A program made the translations under genes and the position numbers. From Erythrophleum ivorense (lineage: Eukaryota; Streptophyta; Magnoliopsida; Fabales; Fabaceae), in contig JAIUCV010000004.1 of NCBI GenBank assembly GCA_026724425.1, positions 8,194,001-8,258,000 on the forward strand: a stretch of DNA of 64,000 nt. Direction: 5' to 3'. Positions within the stretch are counted from its first letter, which is position 1. Each line of letters opens with the position of its first letter. Below the pieces are notes generated by a model. The model saw nothing but the letters and a program-made list of their open reading frames with translations. It was not told the DNA's origin and did not search any database. Shown here piece by piece: positions 47,586 to 59,678 of this stretch.

Positions 47586-50500
47586 TGTAACGAATATAAT
47601 TTTCGTAAAATGACAAAATGAGCCGTATAAAAGTAAGTCATCTGAAATGAGCTAGATAATATCCCAGAAAATTTGGGTAGAGCCTTAGATTCCTAAAAAT
47701 GATAATTCCAGGCTTAGAAGGAATGAGAAATGGAGCTAGGACAGTGAAACAATTTATGACAAAACCTAATGAAACGTAATGACATTTTCATAAATAAGTG
47801 AAAATTTTGAAAAAACACATAGGAGGGCTTTTTAAATGGGAAATTTAAGTTGCTTAAGGTTCTTAGAGGCCTTAAAAACCATGGGAAACCCTGAGACTAG
47901 TAAAACTCCTCCAGTGTACGTTTTCCAACAGCGGTGAGCCCAAATTTTGACATATTCGTTCAGGAAGGTTTTAATTTCAAATTGAGTGATTCCAAAGGTA
48001 TTTTATTAAATTGGAAACCTAGGTTTTATAATGAAAAAGACAGTTCTCAAAAATAAGCTAAAACGAAGCTGAAACGACATTGCCATTATGAAAGGATAAA
48101 ATTGAAATTTTTGAAAAAGCTAGCTTTTTGAATGTTCCATAAGCTTCTTGTCTCTTCTCTCACCTTCTTAAGCATGACCCTTTCTACTAAAAAAATAGAA
48201 AATTTTCAGCTCCTTTAGGTGCACCAAGAGAAGGAGAAAAAGAGGAAGAAAAAGGCAAGAAATGTAAGGAAATCCAAGGCATTTCATGTTCTATCTTCTT
48301 CCAATTCTATTCTTCTCCTTTCCTCCTCTCTTTCCATGGTTTATTTGAGTGAATTAGTTGTGTTTTGAGTCTAGAACAAGGAGAAGGAGTTTGAATTGCT
48401 TGAGGAGGAACAAACCAAGAAGGAAGAGCCTTGAATACATACTTGAATCTAAGGTAAATTCTTGTTTATGTTTCTTTCTCCTCTTACCTTATGTGAAGGA
48501 GGTTTTTTGTTCAAAAACAAGAAAGGAACTAGGGTTTTAGACCATGAGGAAGAGGAATATGGCAAGAAATTCTAAGAAAAACTAATAGAAATCAAGTTAG
48601 GAAAATATGGTGTTTTCTAGGGTTTTGGAAAATCTGATTTTGTGTGAGTAATTCCTTGGCTATTTGAATGCTTCCTTGAGCTCCTAAGACCCTTAGAAAC
48701 CCTCTTAAGTGGCTCTCCCATCAAGAAAAGATCATAAAGCTTATGAACCTCCATTGTGGTGCTAGTTTCAGCCAAGGCAAGAATATTAGGTTAGAGAGTG
48801 TTTTAATTTGTTCTAGCCCTGGTTTGGGACTTTATATGATGTTAGAAGATGAGAGAAACCATGAGGAACAATTTAGGAGCCTTAGATTGGAAGATGGGAC
48901 AATGGTGTCCATAATGGTGCTTTATGAAGCAACTTAATTCTAAGCTTGAACAAATAACTGTGTGAGGGCTCCAAGGACTTTGAATGAGGCCAAGAGGCCT
49001 AGAAATGGAGAGAAATGGAAGCCTAAAGCTTGAATTGTGAAGGTTGGTTCAATAGACCATTCATGGAACCATTATGCCACTTGTGAACCAAGTGTGTGTT
49101 CAAGAGTGAGTTTAGTGTCTTGGCTTATTTTAAGTGAGTAATTGTGTGCTCTTTATGATGTCTGGGACAAGAGAACATACATCCACCTAAGTGTGCTTGT
49201 GGGACTAAAAAATGGGAGGAAAAGGATCAAGAAAAGTTTGCATAAATTCAAGGTAGCTATCCACTTCATTTTCCTTACATTTTTGTGTGCATATGTATGT
49301 CATTGTATGGTTGTGTGTGTTCTTGTGACTTGATGGCGTGCCACTTGATGCCTTGACATTACATTGGTACCAATGTTTTTCCTTGAATGACTTTGGTTGT
49401 GGAATTAGCTCATAAGGGTGAGGTGATGCCAAAAATCTCTTAATGAAGGTGAGGAGATGCTAAAAGTCTCATGGCATAAATGAGACCAGGTCAAAAGTCT
49501 CTTAGAAGGGTGTAGCCAAGTTAAAAGTCCCTAAGCCAAGGGTGAGGCAAATTCAAAAGTCCTAGAAATAGGGTGAGGCAAAATCAAAAGTCTCTAGAGC
49601 ATGTTCTTGGCTTGAATGTGAATAAATAGTATGGAAATTGTGACTTTGCATACTTTATAGTTGCCAACCCTTCCATACATATGCTTTGATGTTTATATAT
49701 CTTGAATGTGTGTGTGAATAGGAGTGTGAGCTATCGAGATTCAAGGAATCTCATTCCTCTTCCCCCTTCCATCTTGATATGTCTAAGTGGCTCCCAAGAT
49801 GCAAGAAAAGCAAGCCAAGAACCTTGAAGAGTTATAATTAGAATATTTGGTTATTCTCTTTGTGTATAAATGTCAAAATGAACTTGTACAAGTTATTTTT
49901 GTAATGTAAGACCTTGAGCAAATAATATGATGTATGAGTGTTATGTAGCCAATATATGACATTAAATCAATACAAATGTGGAATTTGGCTTCTTGAATGG
50001 TTTATATGGGTAGTGCATTAATGGATGTGGGAAGGCCAAATTGAGATGCATGAAGTTTGGGACTACTTGGATGGCTCATACAAGTCACAATTGTGCTTTT
50101 GGACTTGTCCAAGAGGAGCCAAACCATTAGAGAGCCCATTTGGACAAAGTAAGCAAAATTGACCATTTGAGTGAGCCATGTCACTTTCTATCTAAATGAA
50201 CTATTTTTTGTTTGAAATTTGGCATATATCTAGATCCTGTTAAGAGCTTTTTGAAAAGTTAAAGTGGGTATTATTTGGAAGTCTATGAAATATTTGGCAA
50301 AATTTTAAAATTGGCTAAAAAATTAGAATTTGCCACTAGTACTATTCATATGATCCGAATTTTGTCCTCTATCATTCATAAGTCAAAAGATGTCCAAACG
50401 TTGTGAAATTTTATACAGAGAAGCTAGATCTTCCTTCCAATTAGAAGCACCCCATTAGGATGTCTAGAGAAGGAGATATGAATTTTTGAAGTTGTTGTCC

Positions 50501-51162
50501 AGTTCCAGACCCACAGTTAGACCTATGGTACTGTTTGATTGATTTTCGGAGTCTGAATGCTCTTGCAATGGTCTAGAACTATTTTTCCCCTCTAGTTAAC
50601 ATTTATAGCTTTCCAAATTGGTATAAATTGCATGGATTGGATTTTGTTTAATTAATTATGAATTTTCAAAGTTTATATCAGTAATCTGTATCAGTATCAG
50701 AGGGCATTCAGACCTTCTTGCTTGTTCTATTGTCAAACATGGTCCAGATGGAATTTTTGTGGCTAGGAATTATTTTTATTGTGAAGTTAATATCCAGAGC
50801 TTTCCAATAATATATAGTTTTCCTTATTTCAATTTTTTTACATTTAGTTATGATTTTTCAAAATTGCCCTTAAAATCTACTATGTGCTGCCTGCAAGCTT
50901 AAATGTAAATTTCAAGGTTTTTAACTTGGAAACTGTGGATTGCTGGATATTTGGAGTTGATTGTGATTTTTTTCAATAATAAATGACTAAAGAATGTTGT
51001 TGGATAATCCACAGGGCCCACGTAATGCGAATTGAAGAATTTTACCCCGACGCAATACAATAAAAGTGTATTATTTTCATACTTTTCCTTACTTTTATCT
51101 TGTAACTATGCATCAATTACCCTGAATGGAAAAGTATGATAATAGAAATATAAGGTATGATA
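47586..51162 (+). mobile_element. Solo LTR P2, chromovirus-type
   Basis: Perfect duplications GGCAT (47581-47585 and 51163-51167) bound a 3.58 kb LTR that starts TGTAACGAAT and ends GGTATGATA, with the final CA changed to TA. It has the single-unit start, unlike P1, M4 and P4. The 'gtcaaaagtc' repeat block lies at about 49430-49600 and the palindrome GAGATTC-AAG-GAATCTC at about 49735. There is no interior or gene. Confidence 0.88.
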
Positions 51163-51167
51163 GGCAT

Positions 51168-52600
51168 CATTTGTAGACTATTGAACGAACTTAAAGACTT
51201 AAGTAATAACACTTTTTTAATTATCTTAAAAATTATTGTTAAAATAATGGATATGTTTTTATCAATTGTTAGGAAAAGGCCCAAAAGACAAACAAAATAA
51301 GGGGAAAGAAAAAACAATCTTACATATTGAAAGGTCAATAAGCCTTGTGCTTTAAAAGGCTAAGATAGTAAGTTAAAATAAATTGTAATAATCACTCTTG
51401 GAAATGTTAAAATCCAATTGAAAATATTTTCTATGAATTTGTAGGAGGCTAAATATTGGCGCACAGTCTCTGAAGGAGAAGTTTGGATGGCCAGCCATAA
51501 AAAGCCAAATAGAGCTCTTGTCAACAACATAATGAGAGCAATAATTGTATATGTTTAATCATGATTGTGGTTCATATTTGGAGATATTGTGATTGTGGGA
51601 TTATGGGTTGGTAATATTTTGCTAAAAATTGGTGGAATTGAGAATATTTGGCAATATTGTGATTATTGTGATTGAGTTGTTAAATTAGCAATGCTTGTTA
51701 ATATTTGATTATGGTCTTGTAGATGTGGTAATATTTTGTTTAAGGTTTGTGGTTTTGAGAATATTTGGCAATATTGTGATTAGAGGTTGTAAAATTAGTC
51801 ATACTTGTCAATTTTTGCAATTGTGGCTTATGTTTGGCAAATTTGGCAATATTGTGATTATTATGATTATGGAGTGTTGAATTAGCCATGTTTGTAATAT
51901 CTTGATTATGATCTTATGGATTTTGTAGTATTTTGCTTAAGATTTATGAAATTAAGAATATTTGATATTTGGCAATATTGTGATTTTGAGTTATCGAATT
52001 GGTCATATTTGACATTTTTTGTAATTATGGTTTGTGTTGGCAAGCTTGTGATTGTGGTTTTAGTGATAGGTTCATACTTGGCGATATTGTAATTGTGGGT
52101 CGTTGGATTAGACATGCTTGGTAATATCTTGATTATGGTCTTATGGACTTGGTAATATTTTACTTAGAGTTTGTGGAATTAAAATTTTTTGGCAATATTG
52201 TGATGAGAAGGTAATTATGGATTGTGGAATTGGTCATGCTTGGCAAATTTTGTAATTGTGGATTGGTAATATTTAGTAATATTATGGAAATGCGGGAAAA
52301 GATTTCTAAACACGAATCTAGTTCTGTGTCTCGATCCAAGAAAATATGATAAGAAGATTCATTGGCTTATGTTCTAAGAAGCTAGGAACAATAAGGTTGT
52401 GATCAAGGCTTAAGATTAGGTCCTTCCTCATTTTAAGTATTTGGAGGTTCCACCCATGCTTGTAGTGGGACAAGTTTTTCTACTCATTCTACTGTAGAAC
52501 TAGAAAGTCAAAATTTTCAATTACACACAACAGTGGTTGAGCAGATAAAAAAGCTTGATGCAACAATAGCTTTTAATTTCTAGAATTATCAACGTTACCT
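51168..52600 (+). pseudogene. CACTA-2 accessory transposase gene, later exons, with tandem-repeat intron
   Basis: The exon at about 51449-51537 begins EAKYWRTVSEGEVWMASHKK and aligns with the KHECGNKIDRGKFW exon of CACTA-1. A second piece at about 52300-52450 corresponds to CACTA-1 25700-25855 ('gattaggtc...' block). Between them lies a degenerate tandem repeat (51600-52290) that CACTA-1 lacks. Stops and shifts throughout show it is not functional. Confidence 0.6.
51600..52290 (+). repeat. Degenerate tandem repeat in CACTA-2 intron
   Basis: The phrase 'atttggcaatattgtgat' recurs about six times (near 51640, 51755, 51845, 51970, 52085, 52190), alternating with 'ggtaatattttgctta' and 'ttgattatggtctta'. 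The spacing varies from about 90 to 220 bp. The plus strand is GT-rich, with long stretches that hardly contain C. Confidence 0.75.
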
Positions 52601-52989
52601 CCCCCCTAAATTCGCTTTCCTCCAAACTCCAATAGTAATATTTATAATGAATTCACTGAATAATATTTATTTCTTGTAATTTAATTTTTATATATTTCTA
52701 ATAATATTTTATATTTTTAATTTAGGTACTTAATCAAGGAAGTAAGTATTGAGCAAGTGTAAAAAAATATTCCAATCAAAAAGAAAACCATTGGCAAATT
52801 TACACTTGTAGGACCTTTTATTAAATGATATTGCAATTGTATAACTTATTTATTAGCTTGTAAGACTTCTATTTTCGTGACAGTATTATTGTATATATAC
52901 TAGATTTAATTTTTAATTTTATATCTAATTATAACTTAAATTTTAAAATTCTTATGATTATTGTTTACTAGCTATTTTTAGCTATGCTA

Positions 52990-53305
52990 TAATAATGTTC
53001 AAATATTAAAAAAAATAGCCATAGTTGCATTAGTGACAATTGAAATGATCACTAAAGGGAATTTTTTTTGCAATGATCATACCACAAATGCTGCTAAATT
53101 GGCACCTAAACTTGTAACAATTGAGTCAATTATTACAAAAAAAAAATTATTGCAACTGTTATTTTTGAAAACAACTATAGCAAGGTGAATCCCTATGAAG
53201 CTTTTAGCAATAAATTTTGCAACCATTACTAAAGGTTTTAGCAACAATTGCAATCTTTGCTATGTTTTAAAACAAACATTACAAAATGCCAATTTTTTTG
53301 TAGCG
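52990..53305 (+). repeat. CACTA-2 3' subterminal repeats and terminal end
   Basis: Motifs such as 'ttgcaac', 'caattgcaat' and 'ttgcaatgatc' recur in both orientations, ending in CCAATTTTTTTGTAGCG at 53305. CACTA elements end in TGTAGTG; the GCG here is one transition away. No 3-bp target duplication can be proven because the 5' end is unclear. Confidence 0.6.
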
Positions 53306-55248
53306 GTCTCATAATTGATACTATATTAGAATTTTGAGACATGTTATTTTTAAGCTTAAGGCTCAATATCAATTTTTAGCATTTTGTGTTGTCTCATAAT
53401 CAATACCATCAAGGATAGAACAAGGAAAAAAAAAGTGTGGGGATGAAAACACATACTTAACATATATACTAAAATTTATTTTAAAAAAGTAACTTTAGAT
53501 ATGTATTAAGTTGATATAATAATAAAGTTTATTGAAATTAAAAACTAAAGACAGACAATCATAGGAAAAATAAGAGAAGCATAATAACACTAAAATAAAT
53601 ATAGTTGCTTAAATACAAAGAAATCATATACTTAAGGTTATGCAATATATATTAGCCATCAATATCATGCTCTCCAATACTTGATTGAATAGAATTCATC
53701 CCTAATCTCCTTTGTAGTAAAATTCTTTACAATCTCCTTTTCAATGTACATAGCCAAATTATTTGCAAAAACTCATCTTACATTTTATTTCAAAATTGTA
53801 TTTTTACAAGTTTTATTACTAAAAAAGCCCATTATGTTGATGCAATAGAAATCGGAAGTGTAAATACATGATGAATTATCCTATCAATTAAGTCATAAAT
53901 ATTTTATTTTCTTGAAACAAATAGTGCTCAACATAACTCAAAAAGAGTTGTAAGATTTTGGAATTTAGGTTATTTCAATAAATCAAGCTTATAATGCTAT
54001 ATTTGAATCCCCAAATGAACTTTCTCTTGTTTACTAAAATATTTTGGATGGCACTTTTCAACAAATTACATACATCATCAATCTTGAAAGATGTAAAAGC
54101 ATTATTAAGATTTAAATCAAAGCTAAGAAGGAGTAATACCACAAGTTAATCACAAAATCTACTATTTAGCTCTTACAATTGAAAGTCTATTATAGCTATA
54201 AATATGTTGTTTTTGAAATAGTGCTCTATAGTAACAAAATTGATAGTATTTTGATGCCGAGGCTTGCATCAAGCTCTTAAGAATTTAGCATTCAAATCAA
54301 GAACATCAATGTCATTACTAACACAAAATGATTACACATTATTCAATGATGGCTCCCATTAATCATCCTTAAACTTTTGGATGAGAGAGTTTCTAGTTGA
54401 TACTAAGTGCATAACATTTACAATATCTTGAGATTGTTGCTACAAAGTTTGACATAAAATTTCAGTTATCTCCATAACTTATTTTATTATGCAATATGAA
54501 AAGAAACTCAAATGAGGTTAATACTAAGTAAGCTGCTCATGCATAACCTCTTTGAAAATAATTTGCTCCTTTTCCAAAAATAGAATGAATAATAGAGTAA
54601 GTTGCTACATACATTTTTAACAAACTGCATATTAATTGAAAATGAGAACCCTATCAAATATTTTAGCTCTTTGCAAGGCGCTAATATGATATGCTCCTTT
54701 TCCAATCTCAATTTCATTATTAGAAATCATATTTTTAATTTGCATTGCTTAGGCATTTTGTAGTTCATCATTTCATTTAAAAGAACTAACAATAATATTT
54801 ATAATTAATGCCAAAATAGTAAAAAAATGATAAACAAATTTAACCTTTCTAGATGCTATAACCAAAGCTAGTTGAAATTTATAAGCCATACAATGAACAA
54901 AATAAGCATAAGGGCATTCTTTGAGAAAAAGAGATTGTGGTCCATTCCATTCACCACATATATTACTAACACCATCATAACCTTGACCTTGAATATTTCA
55001 ATGTGAAGATCATAATGAGAAAGGACAAAACATACCTTTTTTTTAAGAGTTAAAGCCATGGTCTTAATCAATAAATCTCAAAATAATAGTCATTTGCTCT
55101 CTCTGTGCCTCATCTCAAGCTTCATCAACAATAATGCAAAACTTGGCACATCCAATTTCTTCCTTAATTGCATTTCTCACTATAATTGCAATAATTTGTA
55201 AAAACTCATTTTAAAATTTAGGTGATGTATATATGGCATTCTATAGAG
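53306..55248 (-). pseudogene. hAT-superfamily transposase, ZMYM1/TTF-zinc-finger type, decayed
   Basis: Read on the minus strand from 55245 to about 53640, the sequence follows the plant ZMYM1-like hAT protein in order. It has an EFLQII piece and CAKFCIIVDEA (about 55110-55215, with a stop after DEA), then QGQGYDGVSNICGEWNG (about 54940-55000) and CPYAYFVHCMAY, then a helical middle with IVNVMHLVS (about 54440), SFCVSNDIDV (about 54310) and FQL.ELNSRF (about 54180). It ends with a C-terminal piece KEIVKNFTTKEIRDEF near 53700 that resembles the dimerisation region. The first part of the protein, including the TTF zinc finger, lies upstream of 55245 and is cut by the TRIM2 insertion. Many stops and shifts make it a clear pseudogene. 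The family's transposases move hAT elements and often become domesticated host genes. Confidence 0.8.
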
Positions 55249-55510
55249 TGTAATGTCCCACATCAGGTAGAAAGACCCTGAGCCAAGACCTCATAAGTAG
55301 AAATAGTAATCTTCCCACATGGATGTGTTTTTCTGGGAATTAATAGGAGAAGCCATCTACCGGGGACAATATCCATGAGGCTCTGTAAGGTATTCAGAAA
55401 ATGTAATGTTCCACATCGGGTAAGAAGACCTTGGGCTAGGGCCTTATAAGAGGGAGTAGTACTCTTTCCATGTGGACGCATTTTCCTGGGAGCTAATGGA
55501 AGAAGCCTTC

Positions 55511-58500
55511 TGTAACATCTGGTCCCTCCATAAATGTGAAAAATGCGATGTTTGGTTTCTCCATAAATGTTAGAAATTGGCCAAATATAAAAGAAAGTCC
55601 TCGAAATAGAAGGATTTGTGGCCAACTAAAATTATGATAAAATTTTAAATATTAGAAAATGAGGATTTAAGGTTTAAGATGCCCAAACACTAGAGCTAGA
55701 AGGGCTCAGAAAATTTGTCGAAAAAAATATGGGCATTTTTCTGAAAAATTTGGAAAACTCATAGGAGAGATTTTTAAACAGAAAATTTAAGCTTTCTGGG
55801 GTTCTCAGAGGCCCTGAAAACTATGAAAACCCAAGAATAGTTGAAACTCTTTCGGTGAATGATTTCGACCGATGGTTGATCGAAACTTTGACTAAACAGT
55901 TCAGAATGGTTTCAGATCCTTTTTGAACAATTCCAAAGGCAATTCTTATGATTAAGAGCCTAAAGAATATGATGGAGAAGATGGATTTCAGAAAGGATTT
56001 GATTTGAGAAAAAATAATAAGAACAAATAATAAGGACTAAAATACAAAATAGAAAAGTGCATAAAGTGGACTCCTCACCTTCTTAAAGCACGTTTCTTTT
56101 AGCCTCTAATTAACAAACCTTCTTGCTACCCAAAATAAAGCATGAGACAAAGGGAGTGAGACACACTAAGAAAAGCTCTAAAGAGGAAGAAAGAAGCTAA
56201 GAAAAGGTATGAAATTTTAAAATTTTTCCTAATCTTCCTTTTAGAAACCTTGTTCTCTTCTCCTTGCTCTCTCTTTCCATGGTTGTGATGGATGAATTGA
56301 GTCTATTTTGGACTAGATTCAAAGGGAAAATAGTGGAGTTCCAAAGAGAAACTCAAACTAAGTGAGACAGACTTTGAAGGAGACAAGAACCCAAGGTATG
56401 AATCTTAGTTTCATGCACTCTTCTTCCTTTGTTTAGTTCATGTAAGTCTCGATCAAGAACAGAGCATTCAAGGGGGAGGAGTTTCTGTCCAAGAGCTAAT
56501 GGGAATTCATTGATTTAGGCTATGGGAACTTGAGAAATGTAAAGAAATTGCAAGGAAAGCTAAAGAAATTCAAGTTAGAAAAGTGTAAAGTTCTTGAACA
56601 CTTTGTAAAAACTATTTTGATTCTCAAATTTCCTTGCATATCTGAGTGTTTATTTGAGCTCTTAAGACCTCTAGGAAGCCTTTCAAGTGTCTCTCCTATC
56701 AAGGAAAAATAAAAAAGTCTATGAACTCTTCCTCCCTCCATGAATTCAACCAAGACATAACCATTAGGCTAGGGGTTATTTTAATTTGTTTTAGCCTTGG
56801 TTTGGGACTTCTTATAAGGGTAGAAGGTGGGAGGAACCCTTGGAAAAAATTTGGAAGTCATGGATAATGAGATGGAGTTATAGGTTCCATATTGTAGCAT
56901 AATAAAGCAACACCTAGCTAGACTCCTTAAAATAAATATGTGATGATTCCAAGGAGTTTAAATAGAGTCAAGAGTCATAGATTAAGGGAGAGAATGGACC
57001 TAAGATCATGAACTCTCAAGGTTGCTTCATTAAGTACCTTATGGAACCATAATAAAACCATATGAGTGCATAAGTCATTCTAATGTGTGTGTGGCTTTAG
57101 TAAATGTTCCAAGAGTATAATTGGCTTCCATATAATGTGTTTAGGCCAAAGGAAGCAAGTTTCACCTACTTGTGGGTGCTTAGCCAAGGGAGAGGAACCA
57201 TTTCTAAGAGTTAAAGTGTGCTCATGTATGCAAGGTAGCTCTCACTCCTTTCTCTCATACATATGTGGATGTTTTCTTGTCTTTGAATCTGTATGCATAT
57301 GTTTAAGCCATGAAATATGTTTCTAGCAAGTATTTAAATGCCATGGTCTTTTATGTATGGTCTTGGCTTGCTTGAGTGTGATGAGGCCAAAAGCCCTTTA
57401 GCAAAGGTAAAGATGAGCCAAAAGTCCCTAAAGGTTCGGTAAGACAAGTCAAAAGTCTCTAACAAGAGTGAGGCTTAGTTAAAAGCCCTTTGAAAGTGGA
57501 TGAGGCAAGTCTAAAAGTCCCAAAAAGAATGGGTGAGGCTAAACCATTGTCTTGGCAAGCTTATATATGATGAATATGTATTCTTGAATAAAAGAAATGC
57601 TTTATACATGATCATGATTTTTAAGAAAGCCTTGCATGCACTTTTAAACTTGAATTTGCATCTATATTGTGTATTTGAAACGGAAAAGAGCTATTGGGAT
57701 TCTTAGAATCTCACTCTTCCCTTCCCATTGCCTCATATATCTAGGTGGATCAAATGAATCAAGGAATGGGAGCCATAAAGCTTAGAGGAGGGAAATTGAC
57801 ATATGAGTGTGATAATTGTCCACTTTGTAACTAGTTTGATGGCTTAAGATGTATTATTATGATGTATGTTATGTAAGACTCTTGGAACATATGTAATTAT
57901 ACTAATACTTGATGCATATGTGAGAATTAGTACCACTTGAATGAAATAGCAAGTTTATGGCATTGAATGGCAAGAGTGGATCATGTTTGTTCTTGTGTAT
58001 AGCTTGGAGTGGGAGAGTGAATTTATAAAATCTAGGTTAATGGACCTCTTAGACATGTTTAGAGGTCTATCCTTGTGCTTTCCCACGTGCTCAAGTGGCC
58101 TTGGGAGTCTTAAAAGCTAATATGAACCCATTATGACCCTTTTATAGACCAAAAATGGCCAATATGCAAACTTATGTTAAAATCTATTCAAATGAGCTCT
58201 TCTTAGTCTAAAACATGGCATGCATCTAGGTTGTATTAAGAGATTTTTGGAAAGCTAAAGTGGGTAATATTTGGAGGTCTATAGAATATTTGGTGAATTT
58301 TTGAAATTGGAAATTGTTTTGGATTTGGTCAATGTACGGTAGCTTTGGTCCAAAAATGAATCTGTATCAAACATAGGGCAAATAATGTTCAATTGTCATG
58401 AAATTTTATAGACAAAAGCTAGACCTTTTTAGTGACTTGTACCAATTAGAAGCACCCCATTTTAATGTCTAGAGAGGGAGATATAAATTTTTGAAGTGGC

Positions 58501-59168
58501 TATCTAGTATCAAATGCACAGTTAGACCCGAAGCATTGTTTGATTGGTTTTCTTGGTCTGAAAGAACCTAGAATGGTTTGGAATGATTTTTTCCTCTATC
58601 TAGCATCCATAGCTTTCTAGATTGGTATCATTTGGATGGATTGAATTTTTGTAGAATTAATTAGACATTTTTGAAGTTCATACCAGAAACTTGTATCAAC
58701 ATCAGTAGGCAGTCAAACCTTTGTGCCTTTTTCATTGTCAAATGTAGTCCCAATGCTATGTTCATGACTTGAAATTATTTTTAATATAAATTTAACACTC
58801 AGAGATTTCCAGAAAGCTATGGCATGGTAGATTTTGATTTTTCTATATTTAGTTATGAATTTTCAAAGTTTTCCTTAAATCTGCCACTGTACAATCCGTG
58901 ATGCATTAAGGGATTTTTGAGGTTTTTGATTTGAGAACCGTGGCTTGCTTGATAATTTGAGGTTTTTATGATTTGTACCAATGATAAATGACTAGGGAAT
59001 GTTGTTGGGTAATCCACGAGACCCATGTAATGTGAATTTGTAAATTTTGACCCTGATGTACGCAATAAAAGTGCACTTAAATGGTGATTTTCTTGACCTA
59101 TTCTCCAAGAACATGTGTAAATCCTTATGAATGGGAGAGTATAATGGTTGAAAGTATATGGTATGACA
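55511..59168 (+). mobile_element. Solo LTR P4, chromovirus-type, inside TRIM2 LTR2
   Basis: A 3.66 kb solo LTR starts TGTAACATCTGGTCCC and ends GGTATGACA. CCTTC (55506-55510) and CCATC (59169-59173) flank it; neighbouring TRIM copies show CCATC as the original, so this is a duplication with one later change. The first 66 bases again form two 33-bp units. The 'aaaagtcc' repeat block is at about 57385-57550. No genes. Confidence 0.87.
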
Positions 59169-59253
59169 CCATCTTCTAGGAAGAACAAAACCTTGGAGCT
59201 AATGGGAGAAGCCATCTACCAAGGACAATATCCATGAGGCTCTATAAGGTGTT

Positions 59254-59266
59254 TGGTATCAAAGCC
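59254..59266 (+). promoter_or_regulatory. TRIM2 primer binding site, plus copy
   Basis: TGGTATCAAAGCC differs by one base from the consensus initiator tRNA-Met site. It follows LTR2 directly. The polypurine tract AAAAGGGGGTGG precedes LTR3 at about 59307-59318. Confidence 0.8.
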
Positions 59267-59665
59267 AACCTAGCCGTGTGTACAACTCGAGGATGGGTTA
59301 GCCTCAAAAGGGGGTGGATTGTAATATCCCACATTAAGTAGGAAGACCCTGGGCTATGGCCTTTTAAGTAGGAGTAGTACTCTCCCCATGTGGACGCGTT
59401 TTCCTAGGAGTTAATGGGAGAAGCCACCTTCCAAGAAGAATAAAACCTCGGAGCTAATGGGAGAAGCCATCTACTAAGGACAATATCCATATGTTTTCCT
59501 AGAAGATGGCTTCTCCTATTAGCTCCTAAGAAAATGTGTCTATGTGAGGAGAGTACTACTTCCACTTATAAGGCCCTAGCCCAGGGTCTTCCTATTCATA
59601 TGGGACATTACAATCCACCCCCTTTTAGGGCCAACTCATCTTCGGGCTACACACACAGCTAGGTC

Positions 59666-59678
59666 GGCTCTGATACCA
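59666..59678 (-). promoter_or_regulatory. TRIM2 primer binding site, minus copy
   Basis: The minus strand reads TGGTATCAGAGCC, a perfect initiator tRNA-Met site next to LTR5. Confidence 0.85.

Larger units (their letters stand above)
31385..53305 (+). mobile_element. CACTA-2: CACTA (En/Spm) transposon split by three LTR insertions
   Basis: A CACTA-type element on the plus strand. Its parts are a 5' subterminal repeat zone (about 31385-31600), a TNP2-type transposase-associated domain (32461-32818), an accessory transposase gene (46799-47585 continuing at 51168) and a 3' subterminal zone ending TTTTTGTAGCG at 53305, close to the canonical CACTA end. P3 (32819-40706), LTR-B (40744-46793) and P2 (47586-51162) are inserted in it. 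The coding parts are broken. Without insertions the element would be about 4.4 kb, so most of the TNP2 transposase must be deleted. The 5' end is approximate: I do not see a clean CACTA terminus. Confidence 0.65.

Noticed and set aside
53306..53400. Repeat of 'ctcataattgatac' and 'ctcataatcaatac' considered as a target or terminal repeat
   Set aside because: The two copies are too short, direct, and do not align with element boundaries.
55263..55625. A 120-codon open frame on the minus strand
   Set aside because: It crosses two TRIM LTRs and the start of solo LTR P4, so it joins unrelated repeats. The repeated pieces of its product come from the repeated LTRs.
58853..59215. A 120-codon open frame on the minus strand
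   Set aside because: It spans the end of LTR P4 and a TRIM LTR. It is a chance frame.
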